DNA of 64,000 bases from Hornefia porci. GTDB taxonomy: Bacteria > Bacillota > Clostridia > Peptostreptococcales > Anaerovoracaceae. The stretch is taken from contig NZ_MJIE01000001.1 of assembly GCF_001940235.1 (NCBI RefSeq), forward strand, positions 744,001-808,000, given 5' to 3'. Positions within the stretch are counted from its first letter, which is position 1. Each line of letters starts with the position of its first letter. Below are positions 1 to 7,301 of this stretch, piece after piece. Under the pieces are notes generated by a model, which was not told the origin of the DNA, searched no databases, and saw only the letters and a program-made list of their open reading frames with translations. The position numbers were made by a program, and so were the translations under genes.

Positions 1-633
1 GCGAAGCTGATCTGCGCCTCCAACAAAAATAAAGTTCTGACGGATTTCATCTCCACCGGCGTGTACGATACAAACCGGGACTTTTATCTGACGAATTCTC
101 CGTCCATGGACATTCTCATCTCCAGCAATCTGGAACGCCTGCTCTACCATCTGAGCGAGGGCAAAGGGCCGGAGATCCGCGATCTGATGGAGCAGCTGGA
201 GTCCGCGAAGCATTATGAGGTTTCGGCCGCCATCCGCAGCGGACTGAAGGACTTCTACGGCGGTTTTGCAGATGTGGAGGCGACGAACAAAACCATCGGC
301 GAGATGTATCGGAACAACGGGTACCTGATCGATACCCATACGGCGGTAGCCTACAAAGTCTATTCAGATTACCGCGAGACCACGGGTGACCGGACTCCGA
401 CGCTGATTGCATCTACCGCCAGCGCCTATAAATTCGCGGAAAGCGTCGCGAAGTCCATCGGTCTTCCCGAACAGCCCGACGGATTCCGCTACATTGAGGA
501 GGTTGCCTCCGGAACCGGCGTGCGGGTGCCCCGCGGACTGAAGGACCTCGACAAAAAAGAAGTTCGTCACAGCGGTGTCATCGAAATCAGCCAGATGGAA
601 GACACGGTAGCTGAAGCGCTCCGGACGCACTGA
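1..633 (+). CDS. thrC: Threonine synthase, C-terminal part
   Basis: The frame is open from base 1, so the gene starts before the window. About 210 residues remain. They match the C-terminal half of the long threonine synthase type, a PLP enzyme (fold type II) that converts O-phosphohomoserine to threonine in the cytoplasm. Recognisable stretches are TNSPSMDILISSNLERLLY near residue 31, the VxATNKTIGEMYRNNGYLIDTHTAVA stretch, and the STASAYKFAESV segment. The PLP lysine lies upstream of the window. The gene ends at a TGA about 240 bp before tRNA-Ser. It is GC-rich and chromosomal in character. The family call is firm. Confidence 0.9.
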   Translation, partial: AKLICASNKNKVLTDFISTGVYDTNRDFYLTNSPSMDILISSNLERLLYHLSEGKGPEIRDLMEQLESAKHYEVSAAIRSGLKDFYGGFADVEATNKTIGEMYRNNGYLIDTHTAVAYKVYSDYRETTGDRTPTLIASTASAYKFAESVAKSIGLPEQPDGFRYIEEVASGTGVRVPRGLKDLDKKEVRHSGVIEISQMEDTVAEALRTH

Positions 634-873
634 CCACGCTGACACGCGAGGCTCGCGGGCGAAACAAATGTGAATGCCCCGTAATGATACTGCTCCGGAT
701 ATGCGGGCCGCACCAGCACACGATGTTCGCGAGGTTTTCACGGAATCCCCGGGGGTTATAAAATTCTACGGGATTCGTAAGATTCAAGGGTTTCAAGAGT
801 TTTTGAGGTTTTGTAAGTTTTCCTCTTGCAAAACCTCTTATTTTATGGTAAATTAGTTCGTGGACACTGATGT

Positions 874-961
874 GGAGGATTGACCGAGTGGCTAAGGAGC
901 TCGCCTGGAAAGCGAGTAGGGTGTAACAGCCTCGTGGGTTCGAGTCCCATGTCCTCCGCCA
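874..961 (+). tRNA. tRNA-Ser (anticodon GGA)
   Basis: The 88-nt cloverleaf has a 7-bp acceptor stem (GGAGGAT with GTCCTCC), an anticodon stem CTCGC/GCGAG around GGA, a long variable arm typical of tRNA-Ser, a T-arm GTGGG-TTCGAGT-CCCAT and an encoded CCA. Its last 32 bases recur in degenerate form at 4327-4358, so it is probably the attachment site of the neighbouring island. Confidence 0.95.
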
Positions 962-963
962 AA

Positions 964-1015
964 TGAAGAGAGGTAACCTATACGAACAAATTAGTACGTT
1001 AGGACCTCTCTTTTA
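964..1015 (+). terminator. Intrinsic terminator after tRNA-Ser
   Basis: A long hairpin has arms AGAGAGGT and ACCTCTCT plus an inner CCTA/TAGG helix, and is followed by TTTTATTATT. It lies immediately behind the tRNA. It differs from the terminator that follows the tRNA-like remnant at 4363-4391, as expected if foreign DNA was inserted at the tRNA 3' end. Confidence 0.75.
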
Positions 1016-1022
1016 TTATTTT

Positions 1023-2336
1023 TGAGCGGTTTCAGAGAATATGTTTCAATATCATAATTTCGAAAATGCGAATCAAAATGGTAAAAACCTAAAATATGAA
1101 CCCTTAAGGCTGTTCTTTGCCAGACTTTTTTAGCATCAACTTCCTATAATAGTTCTCTTCGTATGTAGCCGGTGCTACATAACCTAACTCTTCGTGTAGT
1201 CGCTGTTCATTATAGAAATCAATATAATTCCTCACGGACTCTTTGAGTTCTCTTTCTGACCGATATCGCATCCGATATAGTTCTTCTTGCTTAAGTGTGG
1301 CAAAGAAGGATTCCATTACGGCATTATCGTATGGAGTGTACGGCTTGGAAAAAGATTGTGTGATACCAAGTGATAGTAAAAGTTTTTGTACAGCTTCAGA
1401 TCGGTAGTTCGCACCTCTGTCGCTATGGAATATCAAATCCCTTGTTGGACAGCGATCATTATATGCTTGTCGTATCGTTCGTTTAACCAGATATGATGTG
1501 TTACTTTTACCGATACTGTACGCAATGATTTTTCGACTGAATAAATCTATTATTGCACATATGTAATATGGATTATCTTTAACTCTGAAATATGTTATGT
1601 CACTCATCCAAGTTTTGTTTGGTTCATCGGCTTCGAAGAACTGACATACATAGTTTTTGAACTGCGCCATCTCCTTGTTATATACATATTTAGAATATGA
1701 TCTAACGGTAATAAGGCCTAACTCCCGCATTAAATCACGTATTAAATTCGGGCTGACACAAATGCCTTCCGATTTCAACTTGGCTGTAATCTTTCTTACA
1801 CCATAAGTCTGATTTGAGTCATTGAATATCTTTTCGATTTTAGGTTTTAATTCTTCACGTCTAAGAAAATACCAGGCTTTATCTCGTTTGTTTCTTTTTA
1901 TATGATTGTAGAATGTTCCCCTGGATATTTTTAAAGCTTCACACACAAGGTGAATGTTGTATTGAGGATATAATCGTTCTGCTTCTTCAAGTCGCACGCG
2001 GAGCGGAGCATTTGGAGTACAGTAAGATGCTTGCAGCACAGATATTACATCTTCCAGGTGATGGTTTTTCTTTATCAGATGACGGAAGTTCATAGGCGTG
2101 AATGTGTATGGATCATTAGATGACTGCCCTTCGTATTTTCGTAGCCATTGAGTAAAGGTGCTTTTGGGCACGCCTTCATCGATCAAAAAATCTTTTAATT
2201 GCTTTGTGCTGACTGCATATCTTGCTAAGATGGCTTCCTTTTGTTCTTGTGTATAGTGTTTTCGTTTCATAGCAATTCCTTTCGTTAGGGTATTATAAAA
2301 AGAATTATAATATCGAAAATATATATGAAATCGGCA
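1023..2336 (-). mobile_element. IS3-family insertion sequence, single transposase ORF
   Basis: The transposase ORF is framed by imperfect inverted ends. The left end reads TGAGCGGTTTCAGAGAATATG and the right end, read inward, TGCCGATTTCATATATAT. Both begin with TG, as IS3-family ends do, and continue with similar AT-rich sequence. I see no 3-bp target duplication, so the exact ends are uncertain. It sits between tRNA-Ser and the xre/immA-fic operon. Confidence 0.65.
1104..2270 (-). CDS. IS3-family transposase, orfAB in one frame
   Basis: This 388-residue DDE transposase carries an N-terminal helix-turn-helix (about 5-45, with KSTFTQWLRKYEG), an HTH_21-like segment (about 125-185) and a C-terminal rve integrase core. 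The catalytic carboxylates are visible as D in TWMSDITYF, D in LIFHSDRGANY and E in NAVMESFFATLK. Unlike most IS3 elements, both functions lie in one frame with no programmed frameshift. Start: ATG at 2270 after an AGGAATTGCT-like leader. It appears intact. Confidence 0.9.
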   Translation of the reverse strand: MKRKHYTQEQKEAILARYAVSTKQLKDFLIDEGVPKSTFTQWLRKYEGQSSNDPYTFTPMNFRHLIKKNHHLEDVISVLQASYCTPNAPLRVRLEEAERLYPQYNIHLVCEALKISRGTFYNHIKRNKRDKAWYFLRREELKPKIEKIFNDSNQTYGVRKITAKLKSEGICVSPNLIRDLMRELGLITVRSYSKYVYNKEMAQFKNYVCQFFEADEPNKTWMSDITYFRVKDNPYYICAIIDLFSRKIIAYSIGKSNTSYLVKRTIRQAYNDRCPTRDLIFHSDRGANYRSEAVQKLLLSLGITQSFSKPYTPYDNAVMESFFATLKQEELYRMRYRSERELKESVRNYIDFYNEQRLHEELGYVAPATYEENYYRKLMLKKSGKEQP

Positions 2337-2492
2337 ACCAACATGAAAAATATTTGCTATTTTTGATTATCGCATATAATAAAAAGTAAGCAAAAGTTCC
2401 GTGAAGCGGCAAAGTCGACGTTGTTCTAAATACATAAAGCCACTTACGGTAATGTGAGAGGGTTGCATGTTAGCCCATACTCGGTCATTTAG

Positions 2493-2545
2493 TGTTAGCA
2501 ATTCTAACATTGAGCGTTGATTTTTCCAACACAATAGATTATACT
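2493..2545 (+). promoter_or_regulatory. Promoter and probable autoregulatory operator of the xre/immA-fic pair
   Basis: A perfect inverted repeat, TGTTAG-caatt-CTAACA (2493-2509), lies just upstream of TTGATT (2517-2522), a 17-bp spacer and TATACT (2540-2545). The start codon follows 28 bp later with a strong AAGGAGG. A further TGTTAG half-site begins at 2468. This is the expected layout for autorepression by the Xre protein encoded next (inference). Confidence 0.65.
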
Positions 2546-2573
2546 AATAATAGAAGATAAGGAGGAGTTAAGT

Positions 2574-2891
2574 ATGAAGGAAATAAATGAAAGATTAAAA
2601 AACTATAGGAATCAACTCCATCTATCGCAAGAATATGTATCGAATTACTTAAATATTAACAGAGCATCATATTCTCAGATGGAAAATGGAAACAGAAAAA
2701 TTACCGCGGATGAGATTGCTAAGTTGAGTAACTTATTTGGTATTTCAGCAGATTCACTTTTAGGTGCTACAGAGTATAGTGAGCCAGCGATGATATTTGC
2801 ACGAAGCTTTGAAAAACTAAATGAAACTGACCAGGCGGAAATAATGAATTTAATTAGATTTAAGGAACAGATAAAATCACAGAGGTTATAA
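2574..2891 (+). CDS. Xre-family DNA-binding regulator (probable antitoxin)
   Basis: The 105-residue protein has a classic Cro/CI helix-turn-helix at about 5-62: RLKNYRNQLHLSQEYVSNYL, then INRASYSQMENGNRKI and LSNLFGISADSLLG. The C-terminal 40 residues (FARSFEKLNETDQAEIMNLIRF) resemble the tail of Xre proteins paired with ImmA/IrrE peptidases. The start has AAGGAGG eight bases upstream. Its TAA overlaps the next ATG by one base, so the pair is translationally coupled. The gene is much AT-richer than the flanks, which suggests transfer. Confidence 0.85.
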   Translation: MKEINERLKNYRNQLHLSQEYVSNYLNINRASYSQMENGNRKITADEIAKLSNLFGISADSLLGATEYSEPAMIFARSFEKLNETDQAEIMNLIRFKEQIKSQRL

Positions 2892-4264
2892 TGACGAATA
2901 TTTATTCAGATGCGTTAAGGTTTAGTGACCCGGAATTACTAGCAAGCGATTACCTAAATGCGTTCTATAATGCAACTCCGATATCATTTCCCATAAGCCC
3001 TTTCGAAATGTTAAATTACGAAAGGGTTACTTTTGTATTAAGAAATTTCAAAAAACTCGAAGGCGTATATATTCCTGCAAAAGGAGAAGATGATGTTCCG
3101 ATTGTTTCAATAAATGCACGTCGACCAATAACAAGGCAAAGGTTTACTGCAGCGCATGAATTATGCCATCATCTCAAAGATTCAGATAATCAAATCGCGT
3201 GCGCAATAGGAGCACGTGATGCATCAGAAAAATTTGCAGACGCTTTTGCCTCGGCACTTCTAATGCCCATGTTTGAACTCAGAAAAAAAGTAAATCAGTA
3301 TAGTGATGAAAACGGTAATGTTTCTTTAGAATCAGTTTTGCATATCGCAGATTATTTTGGTGTTAGCTTTGAATCATGCTTATATAGAATAGCCTATAAG
3401 ATTCATGCTATAGACGGCGACACTTCTCCTGACAGTTTAAAAAAACGCATTAAAAAATTCAAACCAGACAATGTCAGGAAAATGCTAGGTCTTACATATT
3501 TGGACTTATATTGTGATCTCGTCGACAACTATGCAGAACAACTGAGATTCACTCCTAACGATAATGCAAGATACTTGTTTGAACATGAATACATTTACAA
3601 TGATAGCCGAATGGAAGGAGCAGAAGTTACAATTGAAGAAGCATCTGAAATAGTAACAGATTTAAGATTAAATGCTCAAAACAGCACATACTGTAACGAA
3701 GAACACGAGGCATATATGTCAATTGCTGGTCATTATAAAATGTATCAGTCGATTTTTGAATCGCCGACAAAAGACACGTTAAGCATATATGATACATTTC
3801 TTCTAAACCGAGATTTGTTTTCATACTATCCATGTCCGGAATTTGGAGGTAATCCTCGTCAGCAAAATGTTCTCGTTCTAGGTGCAAAATTTGAAGCCGT
3901 TGATTTTAGAGACATTTATCCTGAATTGGCGAAGATTGATGTTGAGATCAAATCATTCTTTGAAAAAAGGCACGAACTCAAACCCAGTGAATACATAATG
4001 CATATTGCTCGAGTTCATCATCGAATTACGGTAATACATCCTTTCCCTGAAGGTAACGGCAGAACTTCTAGGGCATTTATGAATATGCAACTAGTTAGAT
4101 CTGAATTAAGTCCAATATATATAAAGGTTGAAGAGAAAGATGAGTACATTTCAGCTCTGGAGTTAGCCGATAAAGAGGGAAATTATACTAATCTGTATGA
4201 AATTATATTCAAAGTTATGATTCGAGTTCATGCAGAAATGTACAGTTCAAATGCAAGCACTTAA
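2891..4264 (+). CDS. ImmA/IrrE metallopeptidase fused to a Fic domain
   Basis: One 457-residue frame joins two activities. Residues about 45-180 are an ImmA/IrrE (COG2856) zinc peptidase with HELCHH inside RFTAAHELCHHLKDS and a downstream EKFADAFASALLMP. Residues about 235-445 are a Fic domain with the active-site loop HPFPEGNGRTSRAF, which fits HxFx(D/E)GNGRxxR. Just before the Fic core, NDSRMEGAEVTIEEA resembles the autoinhibitory (S/T)xxxE(G/N) helix of Fic AMP-transferases. Fic proteins transfer AMP or other nucleotide moieties to proteins; ImmA peptidases cut Xre-type repressors. The likely reading is a toxin or stress switch that relieves Xre repression (inference). Both active sites look complete. 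Confidence 0.85.
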   Translation: MTNIYSDALRFSDPELLASDYLNAFYNATPISFPISPFEMLNYERVTFVLRNFKKLEGVYIPAKGEDDVPIVSINARRPITRQRFTAAHELCHHLKDSDNQIACAIGARDASEKFADAFASALLMPMFELRKKVNQYSDENGNVSLESVLHIADYFGVSFESCLYRIAYKIHAIDGDTSPDSLKKRIKKFKPDNVRKMLGLTYLDLYCDLVDNYAEQLRFTPNDNARYLFEHEYIYNDSRMEGAEVTIEEASEIVTDLRLNAQNSTYCNEEHEAYMSIAGHYKMYQSIFESPTKDTLSIYDTFLLNRDLFSYYPCPEFGGNPRQQNVLVLGAKFEAVDFRDIYPELAKIDVEIKSFFEKRHELKPSEYIMHIARVHHRITVIHPFPEGNGRTSRAFMNMQLVRSELSPIYIKVEEKDEYISALELADKEGNYTNLYEIIFKVMIRVHAEMYSSNAST

Positions 4265-4326
4265 GAACAAATGGGATAAATGGGATTTCACCGGTTTTGA
4301 ATTCCCAAAACCCAGTGTTTATGCGG

Positions 4327-4358
4327 CCTCTGGGGTTCGAACACCGTGTCCTCCGCCA
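4327..4358 (+). repeat. Degenerate copy of the tRNA-Ser 3' end, probable att site
   Basis: These 32 bases match tRNA-Ser positions 930-961 at 26 of 32 positions. The last 12 (TGTCCTCCGCCA) are perfect, and the TTCGA of the T-loop is kept. The T-stem no longer pairs, so this is not a working tRNA. It marks the right edge of a 3.4-kb island inserted at the tRNA. No integrase gene is visible inside the island. Confidence 0.7.
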
Positions 4359-4432
4359 GATCGAGCAGCTTTTCGAAGCTGCTCTTTTTTTATGCAATTC
4401 CAAGGGATCCGTCGATTGCAACGGTTTGCGGG
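4353..4432 (+). repeat. 80-bp direct repeat, copy A (left edge of the large element)
   Basis: The stretch runs from CCGCCAGATCGAGCAG to TTTGCGGG and recurs with few changes at 29748-29826. It contains the hairpin/terminator at 4363-4391 and the shared words ATGCAATTCCAAGGGATCC and GATTGCAACGG. The two copies bound a 25-kb segment carrying parAB, cargo and AbiE, so they are candidate ends of an integrated element. Confidence 0.75.
4363..4391 (+). terminator. Intrinsic terminator behind the tRNA-Ser remnant
   Basis: GAGCAGCTT-TTCG-AAGCTGCTC is a perfect 9-bp stem with a UUCG tetraloop, followed by seven T. It sits five bases after the CCA of the tRNA remnant and is probably the original terminator of the tRNA-Ser locus. 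Confidence 0.85.
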
Positions 4433-4453
4433 TTTCAGAGCATCCGGTTTTGC

Positions 4454-4493
4454 ACCGCATATAACCGCATACAACGGTATATAACGGCATGTT
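4454..4493 (+). repeat. Four phased 10-bp repeats upstream of parB
   Basis: Four back-to-back units read ACCGCATATA, ACCGCATACA, ACGGTATATA and ACGGCATGTT. The 10-bp period puts them on one face of the helix. They lie 227 bp before the first parB start and could be an iteron, centromere-like site or operator. No identical array is seen elsewhere in the window. Confidence 0.5.
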
Positions 4494-4599
4494 TTTTGAG
4501 GATTTTGATGGGAGAAAATGTGCGAATTCGCATATTTTTGAGAGTCCGTGGAACTTGAAGCTGCGGAGTGGTCACACCTGTTGGGAGCGATTCTGCGAT

Positions 4600-4637
4600 T
4601 TCGCATAATTGAAGCGGACCCTTTCAGTCCTTAATAT
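4600..4637 (+). promoter_or_regulatory. Promoter of the first parB, with shared upstream box
   Basis: TTCGCATAATTG (4600-4611) runs into TTGAAG as the -35 (4609-4614), then a 17-bp spacer and TAATAT as the -10 (4632-4637). The same 12-base box with identical spacing precedes the next transcript (5736-5773), so the two promoters are probably co-regulated. Confidence 0.6.
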
Positions 4638-4719
4638 CTGAGTATAGAAAAGTTCTGAGACAGAACCGGCAGCTGCTGCAGATCATACATTCAAAAGATA
4701 TTGAAGGAGATGATACCGG

Positions 4720-5670
4720 ATGACCGATGAAATATATCAGAAAACCAATCCACTGTTTATAGATGAGCCGTTAACCTTACCGGATGACAAGAACGATGCC
4801 GTTCAGAAGAAAATTCATCTTATTCCAATCAGTGAGATAGATCCCTTCCCTAAGCATCCGTTCCATGTCAGGGAGGACGAGGATATGAAAGCTCTGGTGG
4901 ACAGCATCCGGATGAACGGTGTGCTCACTCCAGCCGCCGTCCGGAAAAAAGAAGACGGAAGATATGAACTGCTGTCCGGCCACCGGAGAAAGCGGGCCTG
5001 CGAAATTGCAGGACTCAGCACCCTACCCTGCAAAATCGTAGAACTGAATCAGGATGAAGCCGTCATCTTCATGGTGGACAGCAACCTGCAGAGAACAGAA
5101 ATCCTTCCCAGTGAGAAAGCCTTTTCATATAAGATGCGGCTTGATGCCATGAAACGACAGGGAAAACGAACCGATTTAACTTCTGCACCACTGGAGCAGA
5201 AGTTGGAGCAACAAACTTCTCGGAATATTTTAGCCAATCAAATCGGTGAAAGTTCCGAACAAGTTCGCCGGTACATCCGCCTGACCCATCTCATTCCGTC
5301 TCTCCTGCGGATGGTGGATGAGAAAAAGATCGCCCTGCGGCCTGCCGTGGAGCTGTCCTATCTTCCACGAGAATGGCAGGAAGTTGTTGTTGCGGCCGTC
5401 CATTATCAAAAACGAACGCCCAGCCACGCTCAGGCAAAGGAATTGAGGAAACTGGCCGAAAGCAGCAGCCTCACCAGAGAGCTGGTCTATCAACTGCTGG
5501 GTGAGAAAAAGCCGAATCAGAAAGACCGGGTCATTCTGAAAACAGAGACGATCAGAACATATCTGCCGGAGAACCTTCCGGTTTCACAGCGTGAAGATTA
5601 CATTATCAAAGCACTGGATCACTATGGCAAGTATCGGGCAAGGAGGGAACGGGCGAAGCATTCCCGTTAA
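4720..5670 (+). CDS. ParB/Spo0J-like partition protein, first copy
   Basis: This 316-residue ParB-family protein has the N-terminal ParB/sulfiredoxin-like CTP-binding domain at about 33-125 (HPFHVREDEDMKALVDSIRMNG, then LLSGHRRKRACEIAGL) and a KorB-like helix-turn-helix at about 170-260 (NILANQIGESSEQVRRYIRL, ALRPAVELSYLP). GHRR is the conserved box that contacts CTP. Start: ATG after GAAGGAGATGATACCGG. A second, clearly homologous parB begins at 7255, and parA lies between them. The linker codes for a 13-bp palindrome at 5177-5205. It probably serves plasmid-like maintenance of the element. Confidence 0.9.
   Translation: MTDEIYQKTNPLFIDEPLTLPDDKNDAVQKKIHLIPISEIDPFPKHPFHVREDEDMKALVDSIRMNGVLTPAAVRKKEDGRYELLSGHRRKRACEIAGLSTLPCKIVELNQDEAVIFMVDSNLQRTEILPSEKAFSYKMRLDAMKRQGKRTDLTSAPLEQKLEQQTSRNILANQIGESSEQVRRYIRLTHLIPSLLRMVDEKKIALRPAVELSYLPREWQEVVVAAVHYQKRTPSHAQAKELRKLAESSSLTRELVYQLLGEKKPNQKDRVILKTETIRTYLPENLPVSQREDYIIKALDHYGKYRARRERAKHSR
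5177..5205. repeat. Palindrome inside the first parB
   Basis: A 13-position stem closes on an ACT loop: TAACTTCTGC-A-CC / GG-A-GCAGAAGTTG, with one A-A mismatch and one T-G pair. The second parB has the same-sized stem and the same loop at the homologous place (7712-7740), with compensating changes in the stem. Confidence 0.7.
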
Positions 5671-5735
5671 GATATGAGAGGCATATTTACATGGGTCGGC
5701 TGCAGGAAAAAATAATTTTCCACTTGCTGCCTTCA

Positions 5736-5773
5736 TTCGCATAATTGCCGGTGAATCATTTCTCCCATATGAT
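5736..5773 (+). promoter_or_regulatory. Promoter of the small-ORF/parA/parB2 transcript
   Basis: TTCGCATAATTG (5736-5747) overlaps the -35 TTGCCG (5745-5750); a 17-bp spacer leads to TATGAT (5768-5773). The start codon at 5800 follows a GGGAGGT ribosome site. The box and the geometry match the promoter at 4600-4637. Confidence 0.6.
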
Positions 5774-5799
5774 AAAAGAAAAAAAGGGAGGTCACAAAG

Positions 5800-5943
5800 A
5801 TGTTCGGAAACAAATATAAGCTGAGCTACGATGAACGCAGAATCATCGTCCTATGTCTGATCGAAATGAAAAACAAGCTGATACAGGAGAACCGCTACAC
5901 CGATGCCATCGACGATCTCCTGGTAAAATTCCTTGACGATTAA
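5800..5943 (+). CDS. Small conserved-type protein of 47 residues
   Basis: Too short for ordinary ORF calling but well supported: ATG eight bases after GGGAGG, and a stop at 5941-5943. The protein (MFGNKYKLSYDERRIIVLCL at the start, ending FLDD) is charged and probably helical. I do not know its function. Its position as the first gene of the parA/parB transcript suggests a partition accessory or regulatory role (inference). The stretch after it, 5944-6034, contains a short C/G-rich inverted repeat around ACCCTGCACAATCCGGTGCGGGGTT that could attenuate transcription. Confidence 0.6.
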   Translation: MFGNKYKLSYDERRIIVLCLIEMKNKLIQENRYTDAIDDLLVKFLDD

Positions 5944-6034
5944 GCTATCCTTTCAGCCGGAAGCTGAATACATGACCCTGCACAATCCGGTGCGGGGTTA
6001 TTTTTCTATCCGGCTTTCGGAGAAAGGCTAAGAG

Positions 6035-6466
6035 ATGGCTACAACAAAGGAAACAATGAAAATTATTGCAATGGGACTGGGAGAAACCGGAGCCCGTGAA
6101 ACAGAAAGCTGCGCAGGCTGCCCTTTGGTGGATGCACTTGCCAGGAGAGCTGCAGAGCATTTTGCCGGTATGACAGAAGAGATGGATGAGGAAGTGGTCC
6201 TGGAGATCGTGCGCAAGCTGGAAACAGAGGCCTGTTCGGATGAACCGGGTGCTATGATCGCCCTTCTCGGCAGGATCTTTCGCCAGAATGGAATGGAATC
6301 CGCTGCAGCGGAAATGGAGGCACTGGATTACTGCATCAGTGAAGTTCCTGATGCCTGCGAAGTATTTGCCGACTCATTCTTTGATGACGGATATGTTGAC
6401 TGGTACTGCGTGGAAGGCTGGCTTCGTGACATGTTTCCCAGTAAGGATCAGAAGCTGCTGAGTTAG
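6035..6466 (+). CDS. Acidic hypothetical protein of the partition operon
   Basis: The protein has 143 residues and is strongly acidic. It carries one cysteine pair near the start (ESCAGCPLVDALA, a CxxC) and several more cysteines (TEACSDEP, YCISEVPDACEVF, WYCVEGW). No family is recognised. Start: ATG after GGAGAAAGGCTAAGAG. It ends 10 bp before parA, whose AGGAGGT begins at its stop codon, so the two are co-transcribed. The CxxC and spread cysteines might bind a metal (inference). Confidence 0.65.
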   Translation: MATTKETMKIIAMGLGETGARETESCAGCPLVDALARRAAEHFAGMTEEMDEEVVLEIVRKLETEACSDEPGAMIALLGRIFRQNGMESAAAEMEALDYCISEVPDACEVFADSFFDDGYVDWYCVEGWLRDMFPSKDQKLLS

Positions 6467-6476
6467 GAGGTCAGGA

Positions 6477-7301
6477 ATGGCAAAATACGAAACCATTGCG
6501 ATCTGCAATCAGAAAGGCGGCGTGGGAAAAACCACCACGGCGCTGAATCTGGGCGTGGGTCTTGCCAGAGCCGGAAAGAAGGTGCTGCTCATCGACTCGG
6601 ATCCACAGGGTGACCTCACCCAGTCTCTGGGATGGAACGGGGATGATCTGGAGAAATCCCTGGGCAGATTGATGTATCTGGTCACCAGAGACTGCAAACC
6701 CATCGTGGAGGATACGATCCTTCATCACGAGGAAGGCGTGGATCTGATCCCGTCCAATCTGGATCTCTCTTCTATGGAAGTCAGTCTGGTGAACGCCATG
6801 AGCAGAGAAAAGGTGCTGGATAACCTTCTTCAGCCGATAAAGAAAAACTACGAATATATTCTGATCGACTGCATGCCGTCATTAGGCATGATCACCATCA
6901 ATGCGCTGACCGCAGCGGACAAAGTGATCATCCCGGTGCAGGCCCAGTATCTTCCTGCCAAAGGAATGACGCAGCTGATGAAGAGTATCGACCGGGTCAA
7001 GACCCACACCAATCCGGACCTGAAAATCGGAGGCATCGTCATGACGCTGGTGGACAACCGGACCAACCTGGCAAGAGATGTGATCAGCAGCATCCGGACC
7101 CACTACGGGATGGCGGTCCGGATCTTCGATACCCAGACCCCGGTGGCGGTGAAAGCGGCAGAGGCAGCCAAGTCCGGACAGAGCATCTTTGACTATGACG
7201 GAAACGGAAAAGTGGCAAAAGCCTATGAAGCACTGACGAAGGAGGTGATCCGCGGTGGCGAAAGAGAAAAGAGAAGAGATACAGTTTCCATCACTCGATG
7301 A
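6477..7301 (+). CDS. parA: ParA/Soj partition ATPase
   Basis: The 274-residue deviant Walker-type ATPase has Walker A as KGGVGKTTT near residue 13, LLIDSDPQGD (Walker A') near 40, and YILIDCMPSLGMITINAL (Walker B) near 125. VIIPVQAQYLPAKGMTQL is typical of the Soj branch. It drives plasmid or chromosome segregation with ParB. Start: ATG seven bases after AGGAGGT. The last 47 bases overlap the start of the second parB, so the two are translationally coupled. Confidence 0.93.
   Translation: MAKYETIAICNQKGGVGKTTTALNLGVGLARAGKKVLLIDSDPQGDLTQSLGWNGDDLEKSLGRLMYLVTRDCKPIVEDTILHHEEGVDLIPSNLDLSSMEVSLVNAMSREKVLDNLLQPIKKNYEYILIDCMPSLGMITINALTAADKVIIPVQAQYLPAKGMTQLMKSIDRVKTHTNPDLKIGGIVMTLVDNRTNLARDVISSIRTHYGMAVRIFDTQTPVAVKAAEAAKSGQSIFDYDGNGKVAKAYEALTKEVIRGGEREKRRDTVSITR

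Noticed and set aside
4327-4358. A second functional tRNA-Ser
   Set aside because: Only the 3' third is present, and the T-stem does not pair.
4454-4493. CRISPR-like array
   Set aside because: Units are 10 bp with no spacers; no cas genes anywhere in the window. No CRISPR array was found.
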